Translations under genes and position numbers: made by a program | Shown here: positions 44,712-53,148 of the stretch, piece by piece | How the letters are laid out: each line of letters begins with the position of its first letter | Position numbering within the stretch: position 1 is the stretch's first letter | DNA from: Rhodothermales bacterium | Lineage (GTDB): Bacteria; Bacteroidota; Rhodothermia; Rhodothermales; JANQRZ01 | Direction: 5' to 3' | Assembly (NCBI GenBank): GCA_028284265.1 | Contig: JANQRZ010000003.1 | Location: forward strand, 1 to 64,000 | DNA length: 64,000 nt | Notes under the pieces: generated by a model | What the model was told of the DNA's origin: nothing | The model's database searches: none | The model's input: only the letters and a program-made list of their open reading frames with translations

Positions 44712-45161
44712 ATGCTCCTTCTTAAGACCCTCCTCGTGATTCTGCACATCATCACCGCTGCGGCGTGGTTCGGCCTCGCGCTGCCCATCACCCGACGCGC
44801 CCGCACGGTGGCGGCGGGTGGGCCGGGAGCCGAAGCGCTCGCGGAGGAGGGCGCGCGTATCGTCAAGCTCCTCGGCGTGTTCAGCGTGCTGACCCTCGTC
44901 TTCGCGTTCGGTGCCTTCTCGATGGGTATCTCGGCAGGCGGGAGCGGGACCTATGGCTGGCCCTACCACACGGCGCTGTTGCTCATCGTCGTGCTCATTG
45001 GTGTCCACTTCGTCATCGTCCGGCCCGCGTGGTCGGCGCTGCCCAGCGAAGCGGCGGTCAAGCGCGTGGCGATGGGCGTCGGGATCGGGCACACGCTGTG
45101 GCTTGTAATCCTCGTGCTGATGTTCTGGGTCCAGATCGAAGTCGCCCTCGCCATGCTGTGA
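44712..45161 (+). CDS. Small four-helix membrane protein (CopD/DUF2269-like)
   Basis: 149 residues, four hydrophobic segments: LLLKTLLVILHIITAAAWFGLAL, LLGVFSVLTLVFAFGAFSMGI, TALLLIVVLIGVHFVIV, and HTLWLVILVLMFWVQIEVALAML. The first helix with LHIITAAAWFG resembles the haem or copper-related CopD/UPF0093 integral membrane group, whose His residues can be ligands. No assignment beyond a membrane protein is safe. The 234-nt stretch before it holds no gene. Confidence 0.8.
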   Translation: MLLLKTLLVILHIITAAAWFGLALPITRRARTVAAGGPGAEALAEEGARIVKLLGVFSVLTLVFAFGAFSMGISAGGSGTYGWPYHTALLLIVVLIGVHFVIVRPAWSALPSEAAVKRVAMGVGIGHTLWLVILVLMFWVQIEVALAML

Positions 45162-45173
45162 GCAGGGTATAAA

Positions 45174-45209
45174 CGAACCGCGTGCGCCAGCGGCGACGCA
45201 CGCGGTTCG
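45174..45209. terminator. Bidirectional hairpin between convergent genes
   Basis: A perfect 13-bp stem CGAACCGCGTGCG with its complement and a 10-nt loop lies between the ends of the membrane-protein gene and the protease gene. No strong T run. Confidence 0.6.
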
Positions 45210-45229
45210 AGTCAAGCGAGGAACAAGGC

Positions 45230-48181
45230 CTAGCGCAGCACGGTCACGCGCTGGGTGGCGACGCCCGACGCCGCTTCGACGCGGATGAGGTATGTCCCGT
45301 CGGCGAGGCCCGTGGGCGTGAAGCCGAAAGTCGTCTCGCCTACCGGAAGCTCACCGCTGTGCAGCACCGCCACCCGGCGTCCGAGCAGGTCGTAGACCGA
45401 CACGGTGGCGACCTCCGCCCGGTCGAGGTAGACGCGCACGACGGCGCGGTCTCGCATCGGATTGGGGTAGACCGCCGCGACAGCGAAGCCGTCGGGCGAG
45501 GTCGTTGCGAGTGCCTCGATGGCTTCGTGTTCGGCCCAGCGGTCGCCGACTTCGACGAGCGAGCCGGTGTCGGCGTAGCGAGCCGTCCACGACTGCATTG
45601 CCTCGGAGGCGTCCGTGCCGCGCGGAGGCGGCGACTTGAGGACGGCGAACTCGTCGCTCGCCACGGCACCGTCGGGGTAGTCGCCGACGTAGCCGATGTA
45701 GCGGTAGTCTCCGTTCGGGGCATTCCCCGGTACGTCTTGCGCGAGGGCGCGGGTGACGCTGTTCCCCGCGCCGAGTGTCACGCCGACCGGGCCAAGCACT
45801 GGGCCGAACATACTCCCGTCGGGAAGCTCCGCCATCGCCCATGCCTCGAAGCTCTCAGGAGCCGCGCCGTTGTTGGTGAGTGTCGCCTCGAAGCCGATGG
45901 TGCCGCCGCCGGGACCGACGATGACCGGCGGGTTATCGGGCGTCAGTGCGAGGGTGAGGTCGGCGGGCGTGTTCGGGGTGAAGAACAGGAGCGACCATTG
46001 CACGAGGTTGCCGGTGTCGATCCCGGCATCGTCGCAGATCGAGAGCGTCCAAGTGCCTTGCGGGTCATCGCCGTTGAAGGTGCTGAGGGGCGCGGTGCCA
46101 CTGCCTTGCGTCTGGCCCTCGACCTCGTAGTCCGGCGGGCTAAGGTCATGGCTGCCAGAGCCGAACGCGCCGGACGGGCCTTCGTCGCTGAAGAGCGCAT
46201 CGAGGTTGTTGGCGGTGCCGCCGATACGCTGGAGCAATTCGACCGTCGTGCCTGCGGGGCTTTCGAGTTCGAGGCGGAGGTCGCCCCGGTAGGTGTGGTT
46301 AATCATCACACCCACCTTGAGTTGGTTCCACGCGAACGAGTCCGGCACGTTGATCGCGCTCGTCACATTGGACGGGCAGGCGTTGTCCGGGATTGTGATG
46401 CTCTGGGAGTTCGTGAAGATGAGGTCGGCCTCAACGAACACGTCAATCGTTGCGGCGACTGACACCGGGTTGTCGAGCGACGGGTGGTCATAGGTGGCAA
46501 GGTTGGTGATGTCGCCGTCCACGTTCGAGCCAATCGTGACGTCGTAAGAGACGGTCTCCGTCGCACCGTCGGCGATGTTGAAGGTCCAGGTGACGGTGCC
46601 GCCGCTCTGAGAGACACTGCCCGTGGAGCTAGATGGACTGCCCGCATACGTCAGGCCCGAGGCGAGGTCGTCCTCGAAGCTGACGCCGTTGAGTGCCGCG
46701 CCCGTAGCGTTCGTGAACGTCGCCGTCAGACGGACCGTCGTGCCGGGCGTCGTGCTGGCCGGGTTAGAGGAAAAGGTTCCGAATGCGCCCGTCCCGGCCT
46801 CTTGCCCATCAATGAACGGAGCGCCGGTGTTGGCCGGATCAAGGAACGCCTCGGCCCCCGTCGTCATGTTGCGTGCCATGCGTCCATACCAGTCTGCGGT
46901 CTGGCTCGTGCACGAGGCGAAGCCGCCCGATAGCTGGCCGATGACGCGCTTCTCGGGGCTATAGAGTGGCGAGCCGGAGGAGCCGCCTTCGGTCGTGCCG
47001 AGGTCCCAGTCCTCGACGCGGATGTGGGTGCCGTTCGGGTTCGGCGTGGCGCTGAGGTACGAGGTGATGCTCGTCGGGTCGTTCTCGAACGAGATCCGCT
47101 TCTCCTCCACGCGGGGGTGGTGGATGGCGATGGCGCTCGCTGTGGCTTGGTCGCGGCGGTCCCAGCCGTTGAGGAAGACGTTGTACTCCGGCGGAATCGG
47201 ATCGTCGGTCTCGACGACAGTCCAGTCCGGGCCGCCGGAGGTGCCACCGCCGGAGGTGTCGAGGAAGTTGACCCCGGAGGAGAACTGGCTGAGCGAGCCG
47301 TCGCCATTGCCGCCGCTGGCAGGCGAGCCGGGCGGGCGGCAGGTCGAGTTCTCGTAGTTCCAGTAGATCACCATGCTGGCCGCGTTGCCCGCGCCGACGC
47401 CGCAGTGGTCGGCGGTGAGGAAGAGCGGACGCCCATCGCCCAGCGTGTTGTTCATCGCCGAGCCGGAGCAGGTGTCGAAGCCGTTGAGGGTGTAGGCTCC
47501 GACCGACCGGATGATGTCGCGGTAGGGATCGCCTTCGGGGCAGACCACGTCCACGTTGCACGAACCGGAGCGGGCGAGGTCTTCTTCATTCCACGTCGCT
47601 CGGTCGATCCCGAAGGGTCGGTAGGCGTGGTTGACGCGGAGTACCTCCAACGCGAAGGCAGGCTCGTCGCCCGGCTTCGCAGCGGGCAGGTTGAGTTCGA
47701 TGACCAGCTCATCGCCCGGTACGATAGGCGTCCAGAGTTGCCCGTGCTCTTCGTTGTCAGCAGCCGTGAAGGCACGGAACGACGGTTCGGCCCCAGCGGG
47801 GTAGAGCCACAGCGCCGCTCCCTCCGGTAGCCAGAAGCGGCTGAACCCAACGTTGAGCGAATACGCTCCCGGCGAGCCGACGCGCAGCCGCCAGACGCGG
47901 CGTCCGTCTTTCAGCGTTTCCCATGTCCCATGCGTCTCAGGCGCGAGCGTGATCTCGGTCGGTTCGGCGAAGCGAAGCGGGCGCGGTGTGTCGGCGCGCA
48001 GTAGCGCTTGGTCGCGAGCGACGAGCGCGTCGTTGTCCACGGCAGGAAGCTGGACACGCTCGACCCCAGCGAGGGGAGCGGCAGACAGATCGAGGGTAGC
48101 AGGACGGGCAGACTGTGCGTGTGCGGTGGCAACGCAGCAGACTATCGCGCCCAGAAGCAGGACGGACTGGAAGAGACGCAT
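45230..48181 (-). CDS. Secreted trypsin-like protease with P domain and T9SS sorting signal
   Basis: 983 residues from the ATG giving signal peptide MRLFQSVLLLGAIVCCVATAHAQ. A trypsin-fold protease spans about 190-440: FLTADHCGVGAGN with the His near 257 and TEGGSSGSPLYSPEKRVIGQL with the Ser near 402. A DUF11-type repeat (about 470-567), a proprotein-convertase P domain (about 587-740), a further beta domain, and from about 904 the type A sorting domain (VYPNPMRDRAVVRVY, VYDLLGRRV, GTYLIRV) follow. The last marks export and surface attachment by the type IX system. It is probably an extracellular digestive or lysyl-endopeptidase-like enzyme. Confidence 0.92.
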   Translation of the reverse strand: MRLFQSVLLLGAIVCCVATAHAQSARPATLDLSAAPLAGVERVQLPAVDNDALVARDQALLRADTPRPLRFAEPTEITLAPETHGTWETLKDGRRVWRLRVGSPGAYSLNVGFSRFWLPEGAALWLYPAGAEPSFRAFTAADNEEHGQLWTPIVPGDELVIELNLPAAKPGDEPAFALEVLRVNHAYRPFGIDRATWNEEDLARSGSCNVDVVCPEGDPYRDIIRSVGAYTLNGFDTCSGSAMNNTLGDGRPLFLTADHCGVGAGNAASMVIYWNYENSTCRPPGSPASGGNGDGSLSQFSSGVNFLDTSGGGTSGGPDWTVVETDDPIPPEYNVFLNGWDRRDQATASAIAIHHPRVEEKRISFENDPTSITSYLSATPNPNGTHIRVEDWDLGTTEGGSSGSPLYSPEKRVIGQLSGGFASCTSQTADWYGRMARNMTTGAEAFLDPANTGAPFIDGQEAGTGAFGTFSSNPASTTPGTTVRLTATFTNATGAALNGVSFEDDLASGLTYAGSPSSSTGSVSQSGGTVTWTFNIADGATETVSYDVTIGSNVDGDITNLATYDHPSLDNPVSVAATIDVFVEADLIFTNSQSITIPDNACPSNVTSAINVPDSFAWNQLKVGVMINHTYRGDLRLELESPAGTTVELLQRIGGTANNLDALFSDEGPSGAFGSGSHDLSPPDYEVEGQTQGSGTAPLSTFNGDDPQGTWTLSICDDAGIDTGNLVQWSLLFFTPNTPADLTLALTPDNPPVIVGPGGGTIGFEATLTNNGAAPESFEAWAMAELPDGSMFGPVLGPVGVTLGAGNSVTRALAQDVPGNAPNGDYRYIGYVGDYPDGAVASDEFAVLKSPPPRGTDASEAMQSWTARYADTGSLVEVGDRWAEHEAIEALATTSPDGFAVAAVYPNPMRDRAVVRVYLDRAEVATVSVYDLLGRRVAVLHSGELPVGETTFGFTPTGLADGTYLIRVEAASGVATQRVTVLR

Positions 48182-48326
48182 GGGATCGAAGAAGGCGAAG
48201 GGAAGGAGAAACGACCCGGCGAATATCGCCTTTCCACCTGCTTGGCGCAACGCGCCTATCCCTCAAACCACATAGCACCTCTGGCGCACGCGCGGTGCGC
48301 CCTATCCAACCAACAGTAAATGAACG

Positions 48327-48355
48327 AAAAAAGCCACTCGCAGAAACGAGTGGCT
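48327..48355 (-). terminator. Intrinsic terminator of the tRNA gene
   Basis: On the minus strand AGCCACTCG pairs with CGAGTGGCT around TTTCTG and is followed by a run of T. It starts 1 nt after the encoded CCA. Confidence 0.85.
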
Positions 48356-48431
48356 TGGCTGCCCGGGAAGGACTCGAACCTTCAACCCCCAGACCCAGAA
48401 ACTGGTGCTCTGCCAATTGAGCTACCGGGCA
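48356..48431 (-). tRNA. tRNA-Gln (anticodon CUG)
   Basis: 76 nt including an encoded 3-prime CCA. Acceptor TGCCCGG/CCGGGCA with the U1-A72 pair typical of tRNA-Gln, D stem GCTC/GAGC, anticodon loop TTCTGGG giving CTG, T stem GAAGG/CCTTC with TTCGAGT, discriminator G. The bottom anticodon-stem pair (31-39) is a T-T mismatch. It decodes CAG. PlsC is immediately upstream on the same strand. Confidence 0.93.
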
Positions 48432-48468
48432 ATAGGAGCGCGAAAATACATGTTCGTCTATGCCGCGC

Positions 48469-49296
48469 TCAACCGCGCTGGGGTGTTTTAGCCGTTTCTT
48501 CCACGCCACTGGATAGGGTAGAGGAAGGCTCGTCAGCGGAAGCCGACAGGGCGTCCACGTCTGCTGTACTCGTCCCCCGCCAGTCGGCGATCTGAGAAAT
48601 AATGCGGTCCCGCACTTGGGCAGCAAGTTCGTCGGCATCGCTTGGGTTGAGGCCGTCGGTGGGGATGGGCGGAAGCACCTTGAGGTACGCGTCGATGGCG
48701 TTGCCGAATTTCCAGCCGTTCTTCGGGAGCGCGTCCCGCGTCCCATCGATGGCGAGCGGGAGGATGGGTACTCCGGCTTCAATGGCGAGGCGGAAGGCGC
48801 CGGTTTGGAAGCGTCGCACCCGGCCATCGCGGGAGCGCGTGCCTTCGGGAAAGAACATCACCGAGCAGCGATGCTTGAGAACTTGCTTTGCCGTAGTCAG
48901 CACTCGGGTCCGGCTCGCCCGGTCATTCCGGTTCACGGGTATGTCGCCCGCGAGGCGCATCATCCAGCCCGCGACGGGTAGCTTGAATAGCTCGGCCTTC
49001 GCCACCCACTTCATCTCCCACGGCAGCCGACATACCACGGGAATGTCGGCGTTCGACTGGTGGTTCGACACGACGACATACGGAAGGCGCGGGTCGTCCG
49101 GGAAGGCCCCTTCGATGTGGACGCGCCAGAGCGGGTTGACGCGCGTCATCGCGTTGCCGAGAAGCCGGAAGAGGCGGCCCGTCGTGTAGTGCGCTGGGTC
49201 GCGGTCGAACAGACGGACCACGGCCAAAAGCGGGAGCCAGAGGAGGATCAGGCCCACCTCGGCAGCCCAGATCAGGGCGGACTGAATGGCTTTCAT
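48469..49296 (-). CDS. plsC: 1-acyl-sn-glycerol-3-phosphate acyltransferase
   Basis: 275 residues. A hydrophobic N-terminal segment (ALIWAAEVGLILLWLPLLAVV) anchors it; the acyltransferase motifs are SNHQSNADIPV (NHX4D) near residue 80, MKWVAKAELFKLP, MFFPEGTRSRDG near 150, and VPILPLAIDGTRDAL. It makes phosphatidic acid for membrane lipids. The last about 35 residues are a Ser/Ala-rich tail. The frame stays open far upstream, but those residues are antisense to a real gene. Confidence 0.93.
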   Translation of the reverse strand: MKAIQSALIWAAEVGLILLWLPLLAVVRLFDRDPAHYTTGRLFRLLGNAMTRVNPLWRVHIEGAFPDDPRLPYVVVSNHQSNADIPVVCRLPWEMKWVAKAELFKLPVAGWMMRLAGDIPVNRNDRASRTRVLTTAKQVLKHRCSVMFFPEGTRSRDGRVRRFQTGAFRLAIEAGVPILPLAIDGTRDALPKNGWKFGNAIDAYLKVLPPIPTDGLNPSDADELAAQVRDRIISQIADWRGTSTADVDALSASADEPSSTLSSGVEETAKTPQRG

Positions 49297-49402
49297 GCAA
49301 GCGGGATTCGGAGCGGCGGGCAAACTACGCCGGAACCCCGCTGAAGTGCCGGACAGCGAGAAGTGTCGAGTAAAACCACCAACGCTACTGAGACCGTTAA
49401 TT

Positions 49403-49430
49403 TCTGCCCTCTGCCCTCTGCCCTCTGCCC
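49403..49430 (+). repeat. Four perfect heptamers before a start codon
   Basis: TCTGCCC is repeated exactly four times and ends 1 nt before the ATG of the following gene. Unlike the other elements no complementary arm is found nearby. Confidence 0.95.
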
Positions 49431-49431
49431 G

Positions 49432-50568
49432 ATGGACCCAACGCTCATCGCTATCCTGCTCGTCCTCGCGGTTGCCACCGTCGTGGGGGTGCTCCAAGCG
49501 CGTCGCCGGGACAAGTGCCTCCGCCACTTCGACGGCTACCGCGTCACGCTCGGCGAAGCGGGCGGCGATCTGACGTGGGGCGACCTTGACGCCTACGCGA
49601 CGGGGCTGGAGATTCGCTACGTCACGCCTGTCCACACCGACCAAGGCCACCTCGAACAGTCGTTCCTGATCTACAAGGATCAGTACCCGAGCATCCATGC
49701 GATCTACCGCTATCCGCTCGGCCTGCCATCGGACCAGCGGACCCGCCGCGCCGACGACCTCCGCAACACGGTGCATCCTTCCGTCTGGCGCCGGATGGGA
49801 CGGACGCTCCGCAACTGGCTCAGTATGGTCCGCGACTCGGTGCTTCAAGCCCTCAGTCTCGTGATCGGCATGGCGAAGGCACGCACAGGCGGAGCCGTAA
49901 TTGCCGGGCAGGAAGAAGGACTCAAGTCGCTCTCGAATGAGATCATCGGGTACACCGGCAATGCGTTCGACCCGCTTTTGGAGCGCCACCTCTCGAAGCG
50001 CGTCGTGGTGGAGGTCGGACGCGAGGGGCAGCGACGGAACTACTGCGGCTGGCTCAAGGACTACTCGGCGAACTTCATCGAAATCCTCGATGCCATCGTG
50101 AACGACCGGGAGGCTGTGCCGGTCGCGCCATTTCGGGCGGGTGATGAGCCGGTATCCGGCGTGCTGATCCGCGCCGCGGGCCAGCAGATTGAGGTGTCGA
50201 ATGCAGGCGCGCCGATGGTCTTCGTCCGCGAGGTCCGTCACGGCGACTGGCACCGGGCGATGGACGTCGTCGTCCCCTCCGGCTCCACCGCCGACGTGAC
50301 GCTCCCGCCTGACATTCCTGCCGACGAGACCGAGGTCTGGGTCGGAACCGTGCAGCGCATCGACATGGTACTCCCGCGCTCGCACGCGCTCGTCCGGCAC
50401 GCTGCACTCCTGCTACCGCGGCCCGAGCGCCCCGAGCAACTCACCACTGAAGAGGCTGCGCTCACGGTCGCTGCCGTTGCGCCCGAAGCCGACCCCGCCG
50501 TGGCCGGGCTGCCGACCGATGGCGTCCAGGTCGAGCAGGCCACGCTGCCAACCTCCCCGACGACCTGA
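49432..50568 (+). CDS. Hypothetical membrane-anchored protein upstream of ribD
   Basis: 378 residues, not recognised. One N-terminal membrane helix (LIAILLVLAVATVVGVLQ), then a soluble region with HFDGYRVTLGEAGGDLTWGDLDAYATGLEIRY, SFLIYKDQYPSIHAIYRYP, a middle with GRTLRNWLSMVRDSVLQALSLVIGMAKA-type helix, VEVGREGQRRNYCGWLKDYSANFIEILDA, and an Ala/Glu/Pro tail. The NYCGWLKDYSANFIEI part recalls small beta-barrel RNA- or membrane-channel-like domains, but weakly. 6 nt from the next gene; likely operon with it and ribD. Confidence 0.8.
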   Translation: MDPTLIAILLVLAVATVVGVLQARRRDKCLRHFDGYRVTLGEAGGDLTWGDLDAYATGLEIRYVTPVHTDQGHLEQSFLIYKDQYPSIHAIYRYPLGLPSDQRTRRADDLRNTVHPSVWRRMGRTLRNWLSMVRDSVLQALSLVIGMAKARTGGAVIAGQEEGLKSLSNEIIGYTGNAFDPLLERHLSKRVVVEVGREGQRRNYCGWLKDYSANFIEILDAIVNDREAVPVAPFRAGDEPVSGVLIRAAGQQIEVSNAGAPMVFVREVRHGDWHRAMDVVVPSGSTADVTLPPDIPADETEVWVGTVQRIDMVLPRSHALVRHAALLLPRPERPEQLTTEEAALTVAAVAPEADPAVAGLPTDGVQVEQATLPTSPTT

Positions 50569-50574
50569 ACGCCT

Positions 50575-51228
50575 GTGCCAACCAGCATCATCAAATACTT
50601 CTACGAGGAGCCGGTCCACCTCGAAGCCCTCTCCGCTGAGACCGACCCCGATGCCCGTCGCCGCGCCGCGCCGGAGCTCTCGCTCGATGCGCTCCTGAAC
50701 CCGACGAGCTACTACCGAGGCTACCTCGCCGGAAGTGTCCGCAACCACGTCGGGCTGACGGCAATCACGGAAACAGAAGCCTTTGTCGTTCCCTTACTCG
50801 ATGTGTTCGGGGAAGTGCGATGGACGACCGTGCAGTCGAGCGGTGAGATCAAGGAGGCCGATCCTGCAACCGTACTATGCGATCCGTTTGATGTCTCGGT
50901 GCTCGTCGGGGCGGTAGCGGAGGCGGATGCAGCGGACCTGAGGACGGTGGCAACGGAGGAGCGACGCTACGCCGTTTCAGCGCTCACGCGGCTGCTCGAC
51001 GCAGGTGTGACTGTGCTCTTTCCCGAGCCAGCCCACGACGGGTATGACTGGAGTCTGTTTTCCTCCACCCCGATGAAAGACCGACTCGTCACTGCGTTTC
51101 TGTCGCATCCGGTCGAAGACGTGCGTCGGTTTGTCTTGCCCTACCAGCAGGCCCGGTCCGAGCACAAGTTCTACTTCGAGCGATGGGCACTGGACGCGTT
51201 GCCTGATTATGTCGAGGAGGTCGAATGA
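50575..51228 (+). CDS. Hypothetical protein coupled to ribD
   Basis: 217 residues from a GTG start. Not recognised; soluble, with LSLDALLNPTSYYRGYLAGSVRN, VVPLLDVFGEVRW, and a C-terminal DRLVTAFLSHPVEDVRRFVLPYQQARSEHKFYFERWALD. Its stop overlaps the ribD ATG by 4 nt (ATGA), so translation is probably coupled. Link to riboflavin synthesis is by position only. Confidence 0.75.
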   Translation: MPTSIIKYFYEEPVHLEALSAETDPDARRRAAPELSLDALLNPTSYYRGYLAGSVRNHVGLTAITETEAFVVPLLDVFGEVRWTTVQSSGEIKEADPATVLCDPFDVSVLVGAVAEADAADLRTVATEERRYAVSALTRLLDAGVTVLFPEPAHDGYDWSLFSSTPMKDRLVTAFLSHPVEDVRRFVLPYQQARSEHKFYFERWALDALPDYVEEVE

Positions 51229-52370
51229 GCGGGCACGAAACATGGATGCGGCGTGCCCTCGTCCTCGCTCAGCGTGGGGCTGGATCGGTCAGCCCAAATC
51301 CACTCGTCGGGTGCGTGATTGTCGGATCGAGTGGGAAGGTGCTCGGTGAGGGGTGGCATGGTGCCTATGGCGGGCCGCACGCCGAGGTATGGGCCATTCG
51401 CGACGCCGAGCGAAAGCATGGCACGGAGGCATTGCGCAATTGCACGCTGTACGTCAACCTCGAACCGTGCAGCCACCACGGTAAGACGCCGCCGTGTGCC
51501 GACCTCATCATGGAGAAAGGCATTCCGCGCGTCGTCGTCGGGATGGAGGACCCGTTTCCGAGGGTGTCGGGCAGTGGCATCGAGCGGCTGCGGGCGCACG
51601 GGGTAGAGGTGACGGTCGGCGTGCTGGAGCACGAGGCGAAGCGGCTCAACGAGGCGTTCACCCACCACATCTCGACAGGTCGCCCGCTCGTCACGCTCAA
51701 AATCGCCCAGTCGCTCGACGGGTCGGTGGCGACGGCGAGCGGCGACAGTCGGTGGGTCTCGGGCGAGGCGGCCCGCACCCTCGTTCACCGGTGGCGGGCG
51801 GAGCAGGATGCGGTACTTGTCGGCAGCGGCACGGCGCGAGCCGATGATCCGGCGCTTACGGTGCGTCACGTCGAAGGCAGGCAACCCATTCGTGTCGTGC
51901 TTGACCGCGAGGGGATGTTGCCCTCAACTCTTAAGCTGTTCACCGATGAGCAGGCGGGCGAAACCATTGCTGTCGTCGGCGAGGGCGTGAGTCCTGATTA
52001 CGCCGGGGCGCTCAGCGAGCGTGGTGGCCTCGTCCTGCCGATTCCCGAGCGGAACGGGCACCTCGATCTCGACACGCTCCTCGACCGACTCGGGGCAGGA
52101 CTGGGGATGTATCGCCCGATGCAGTCGCTCCTCGTCGAAGCCGGACCGGGGTTGGCGACGGCGCTGCTGCGCGCTGATCCTTCGGCAGGCTCAGGACAGG
52201 CTCTCGTGGATCGGCTCGCGCTGTTCATCGCCCCCAAACTCGTCGGTGGGCAGCGGTCGGTCGGTGATCTCAGTATCAAGCGGATGGCCGAGGCGCTTAC
52301 GTTTGCCGAGCACCGATGGGAGCCGGTCGGGGACGATATCTTGTTCTTCGGCTATCGGCACTCGGTCTAG
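51225..52370 (+). CDS. ribD: Riboflavin biosynthesis deaminase/reductase RibD
   Basis: 381 residues. The deaminase half has the zinc motifs HAEVWAI near residue 52 and PCSHHGKTPPCADLI near 81; the reductase half begins about 150 with TLKIAQSLDGSVATASGDSRWVSG and has ILVEAGPGLATALL-type sequence. It performs two steps from the GTP-derived pyrimidine to the ribitylamino compound. A 24-nt repeat sequence is inserted in frame near residue 320, adding PSAGSGQA before LVDRLALFIAPKLVGG, which seems tolerated between helices. RibE follows after 79 nt. Confidence 0.95.
   Translation: MSGHETWMRRALVLAQRGAGSVSPNPLVGCVIVGSSGKVLGEGWHGAYGGPHAEVWAIRDAERKHGTEALRNCTLYVNLEPCSHHGKTPPCADLIMEKGIPRVVVGMEDPFPRVSGSGIERLRAHGVEVTVGVLEHEAKRLNEAFTHHISTGRPLVTLKIAQSLDGSVATASGDSRWVSGEAARTLVHRWRAEQDAVLVGSGTARADDPALTVRHVEGRQPIRVVLDREGMLPSTLKLFTDEQAGETIAVVGEGVSPDYAGALSERGGLVLPIPERNGHLDLDTLLDRLGAGLGMYRPMQSLLVEAGPGLATALLRADPSAGSGQALVDRLALFIAPKLVGGQRSVGDLSIKRMAEALTFAEHRWEPVGDDILFFGYRHSV
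52179..52202 (+). repeat. Dispersed repeat-like insertion inside ribD
   Basis: The 24-nt sequence beginning CCTTCGGCAGGCTCAGG and ending ACAGGCT resembles a short dispersed repeat seen in many bacterial genomes (the AGCCTGTCCTGAGCCTGCCGAAGG type). It encodes PSAGSGQA in frame. Only one copy is in this window. Confidence 0.55.
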
Positions 52371-52423
52371 CCAGATTTCCTCAGCGTTACCCGTGTGTTA
52401 CCGCAACGTTAGTGTACACCGGG

Positions 52424-52432
52424 TTATCCACA
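52424..52432 (+). promoter_or_regulatory. Perfect DnaA box upstream of ribE
   Basis: TTATCCACA is the consensus DnaA box, 17 nt before the ribE start in an AT-richer spacer that also holds GTGTTA-type inverted repeats. A single box does not make an origin. It may be chance or regulatory. Confidence 0.4.
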
Positions 52433-52449
52433 GTGTGCGTACTAACACT

Positions 52450-53076
52450 ATGTTTACAGGCATCATCGAAGAGGTCGGACGGATCGCAACGGTCGAGGCG
52501 CTGGAAGGCGGAAAGCGCCTCACCATCGAGGCGTCGTTCGCAGCGGAGCTGCGGGTGGATCAGAGCGTAGCGGTCAACGGAGCCTGTCAAACCGTTATTG
52601 CAAATGATAAAAAGACCTTCTCCGTCGTCGCGGTCGAGGAGACCCTCGCCAAGACCAATTTCAGCGACCTCCGCGATGGGAGCCGCGTCAACCTCGAACG
52701 GGCGATGCGCCCCGACGGGCGGCTCGACGGGCACTTCGTCCAGGGCCACGTCGACGTCACGGGCGAGGTCGCGAGCATTGAGGCCCTTGCTGACAGTTGG
52801 CTGGTCCGCGTGCGCTATCCGTCGCGGTTCGGGTCGTACCTCATCCCCGTCGGCTCGATCACGCTCGACGGCATCTCGCTGACCGTCGCCCGGCTCGACG
52901 ACGATGCGCTGACGGTCGCTATCATCCCGCATACCTGGACGCACACGACGATTTCGGATTGGGAAGTAGGCCGCGCCGTCAATCTGGAGTTCGATCTGAT
53001 CGGGAAGTACGTCGTCCGGGCGCTCCAGCGCGGGGTCGGGGACGCGCAGCCGGACCGTCGCTTCCTCTCAGGCTGA
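52450..53076 (+). CDS. ribE: Riboflavin synthase alpha subunit
   Basis: 208 residues. The two lumazine-binding repeats are clear: MFTGIIEEVGRIATVE with VNGACQTVI, and GHFVQGHVDVTGEVAS with LDGISLTVARL. It dismutates lumazine to riboflavin. The order ribD-ribE is common; ribA/B and ribH are not in the window and no FMN riboswitch is seen. Confidence 0.96.
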   Translation: MFTGIIEEVGRIATVEALEGGKRLTIEASFAAELRVDQSVAVNGACQTVIANDKKTFSVVAVEETLAKTNFSDLRDGSRVNLERAMRPDGRLDGHFVQGHVDVTGEVASIEALADSWLVRVRYPSRFGSYLIPVGSITLDGISLTVARLDDDALTVAIIPHTWTHTTISDWEVGRAVNLEFDLIGKYVVRALQRGVGDAQPDRRFLSG

Positions 53077-53148
53077 TCGAAAAACCGGCAAACCGGCGAG
53101 GTAGGGTAGGGTAGGCCGTAGATTCTGCGCTCACCGACCCCTCGCTCC

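Noticed and set aside
49297-50400. Upstream extension of the plsC frame to 643 codons
   Set aside because: The added part lies antisense to the gene at 49432 and upstream of the normal hydrophobic N terminus of the acyltransferase.
52391-52449. Possible replication origin at the DnaA box
   Set aside because: Only one box, no AT-rich unwinding region, and no dnaA, dnaN or parAB genes.
52371-52449. FMN riboswitch in the ribD-ribE spacer or before ribD
   Set aside because: The spacer is only 79 nt and lacks the conserved RFN-element helices; upstream of ribD is coding sequence.
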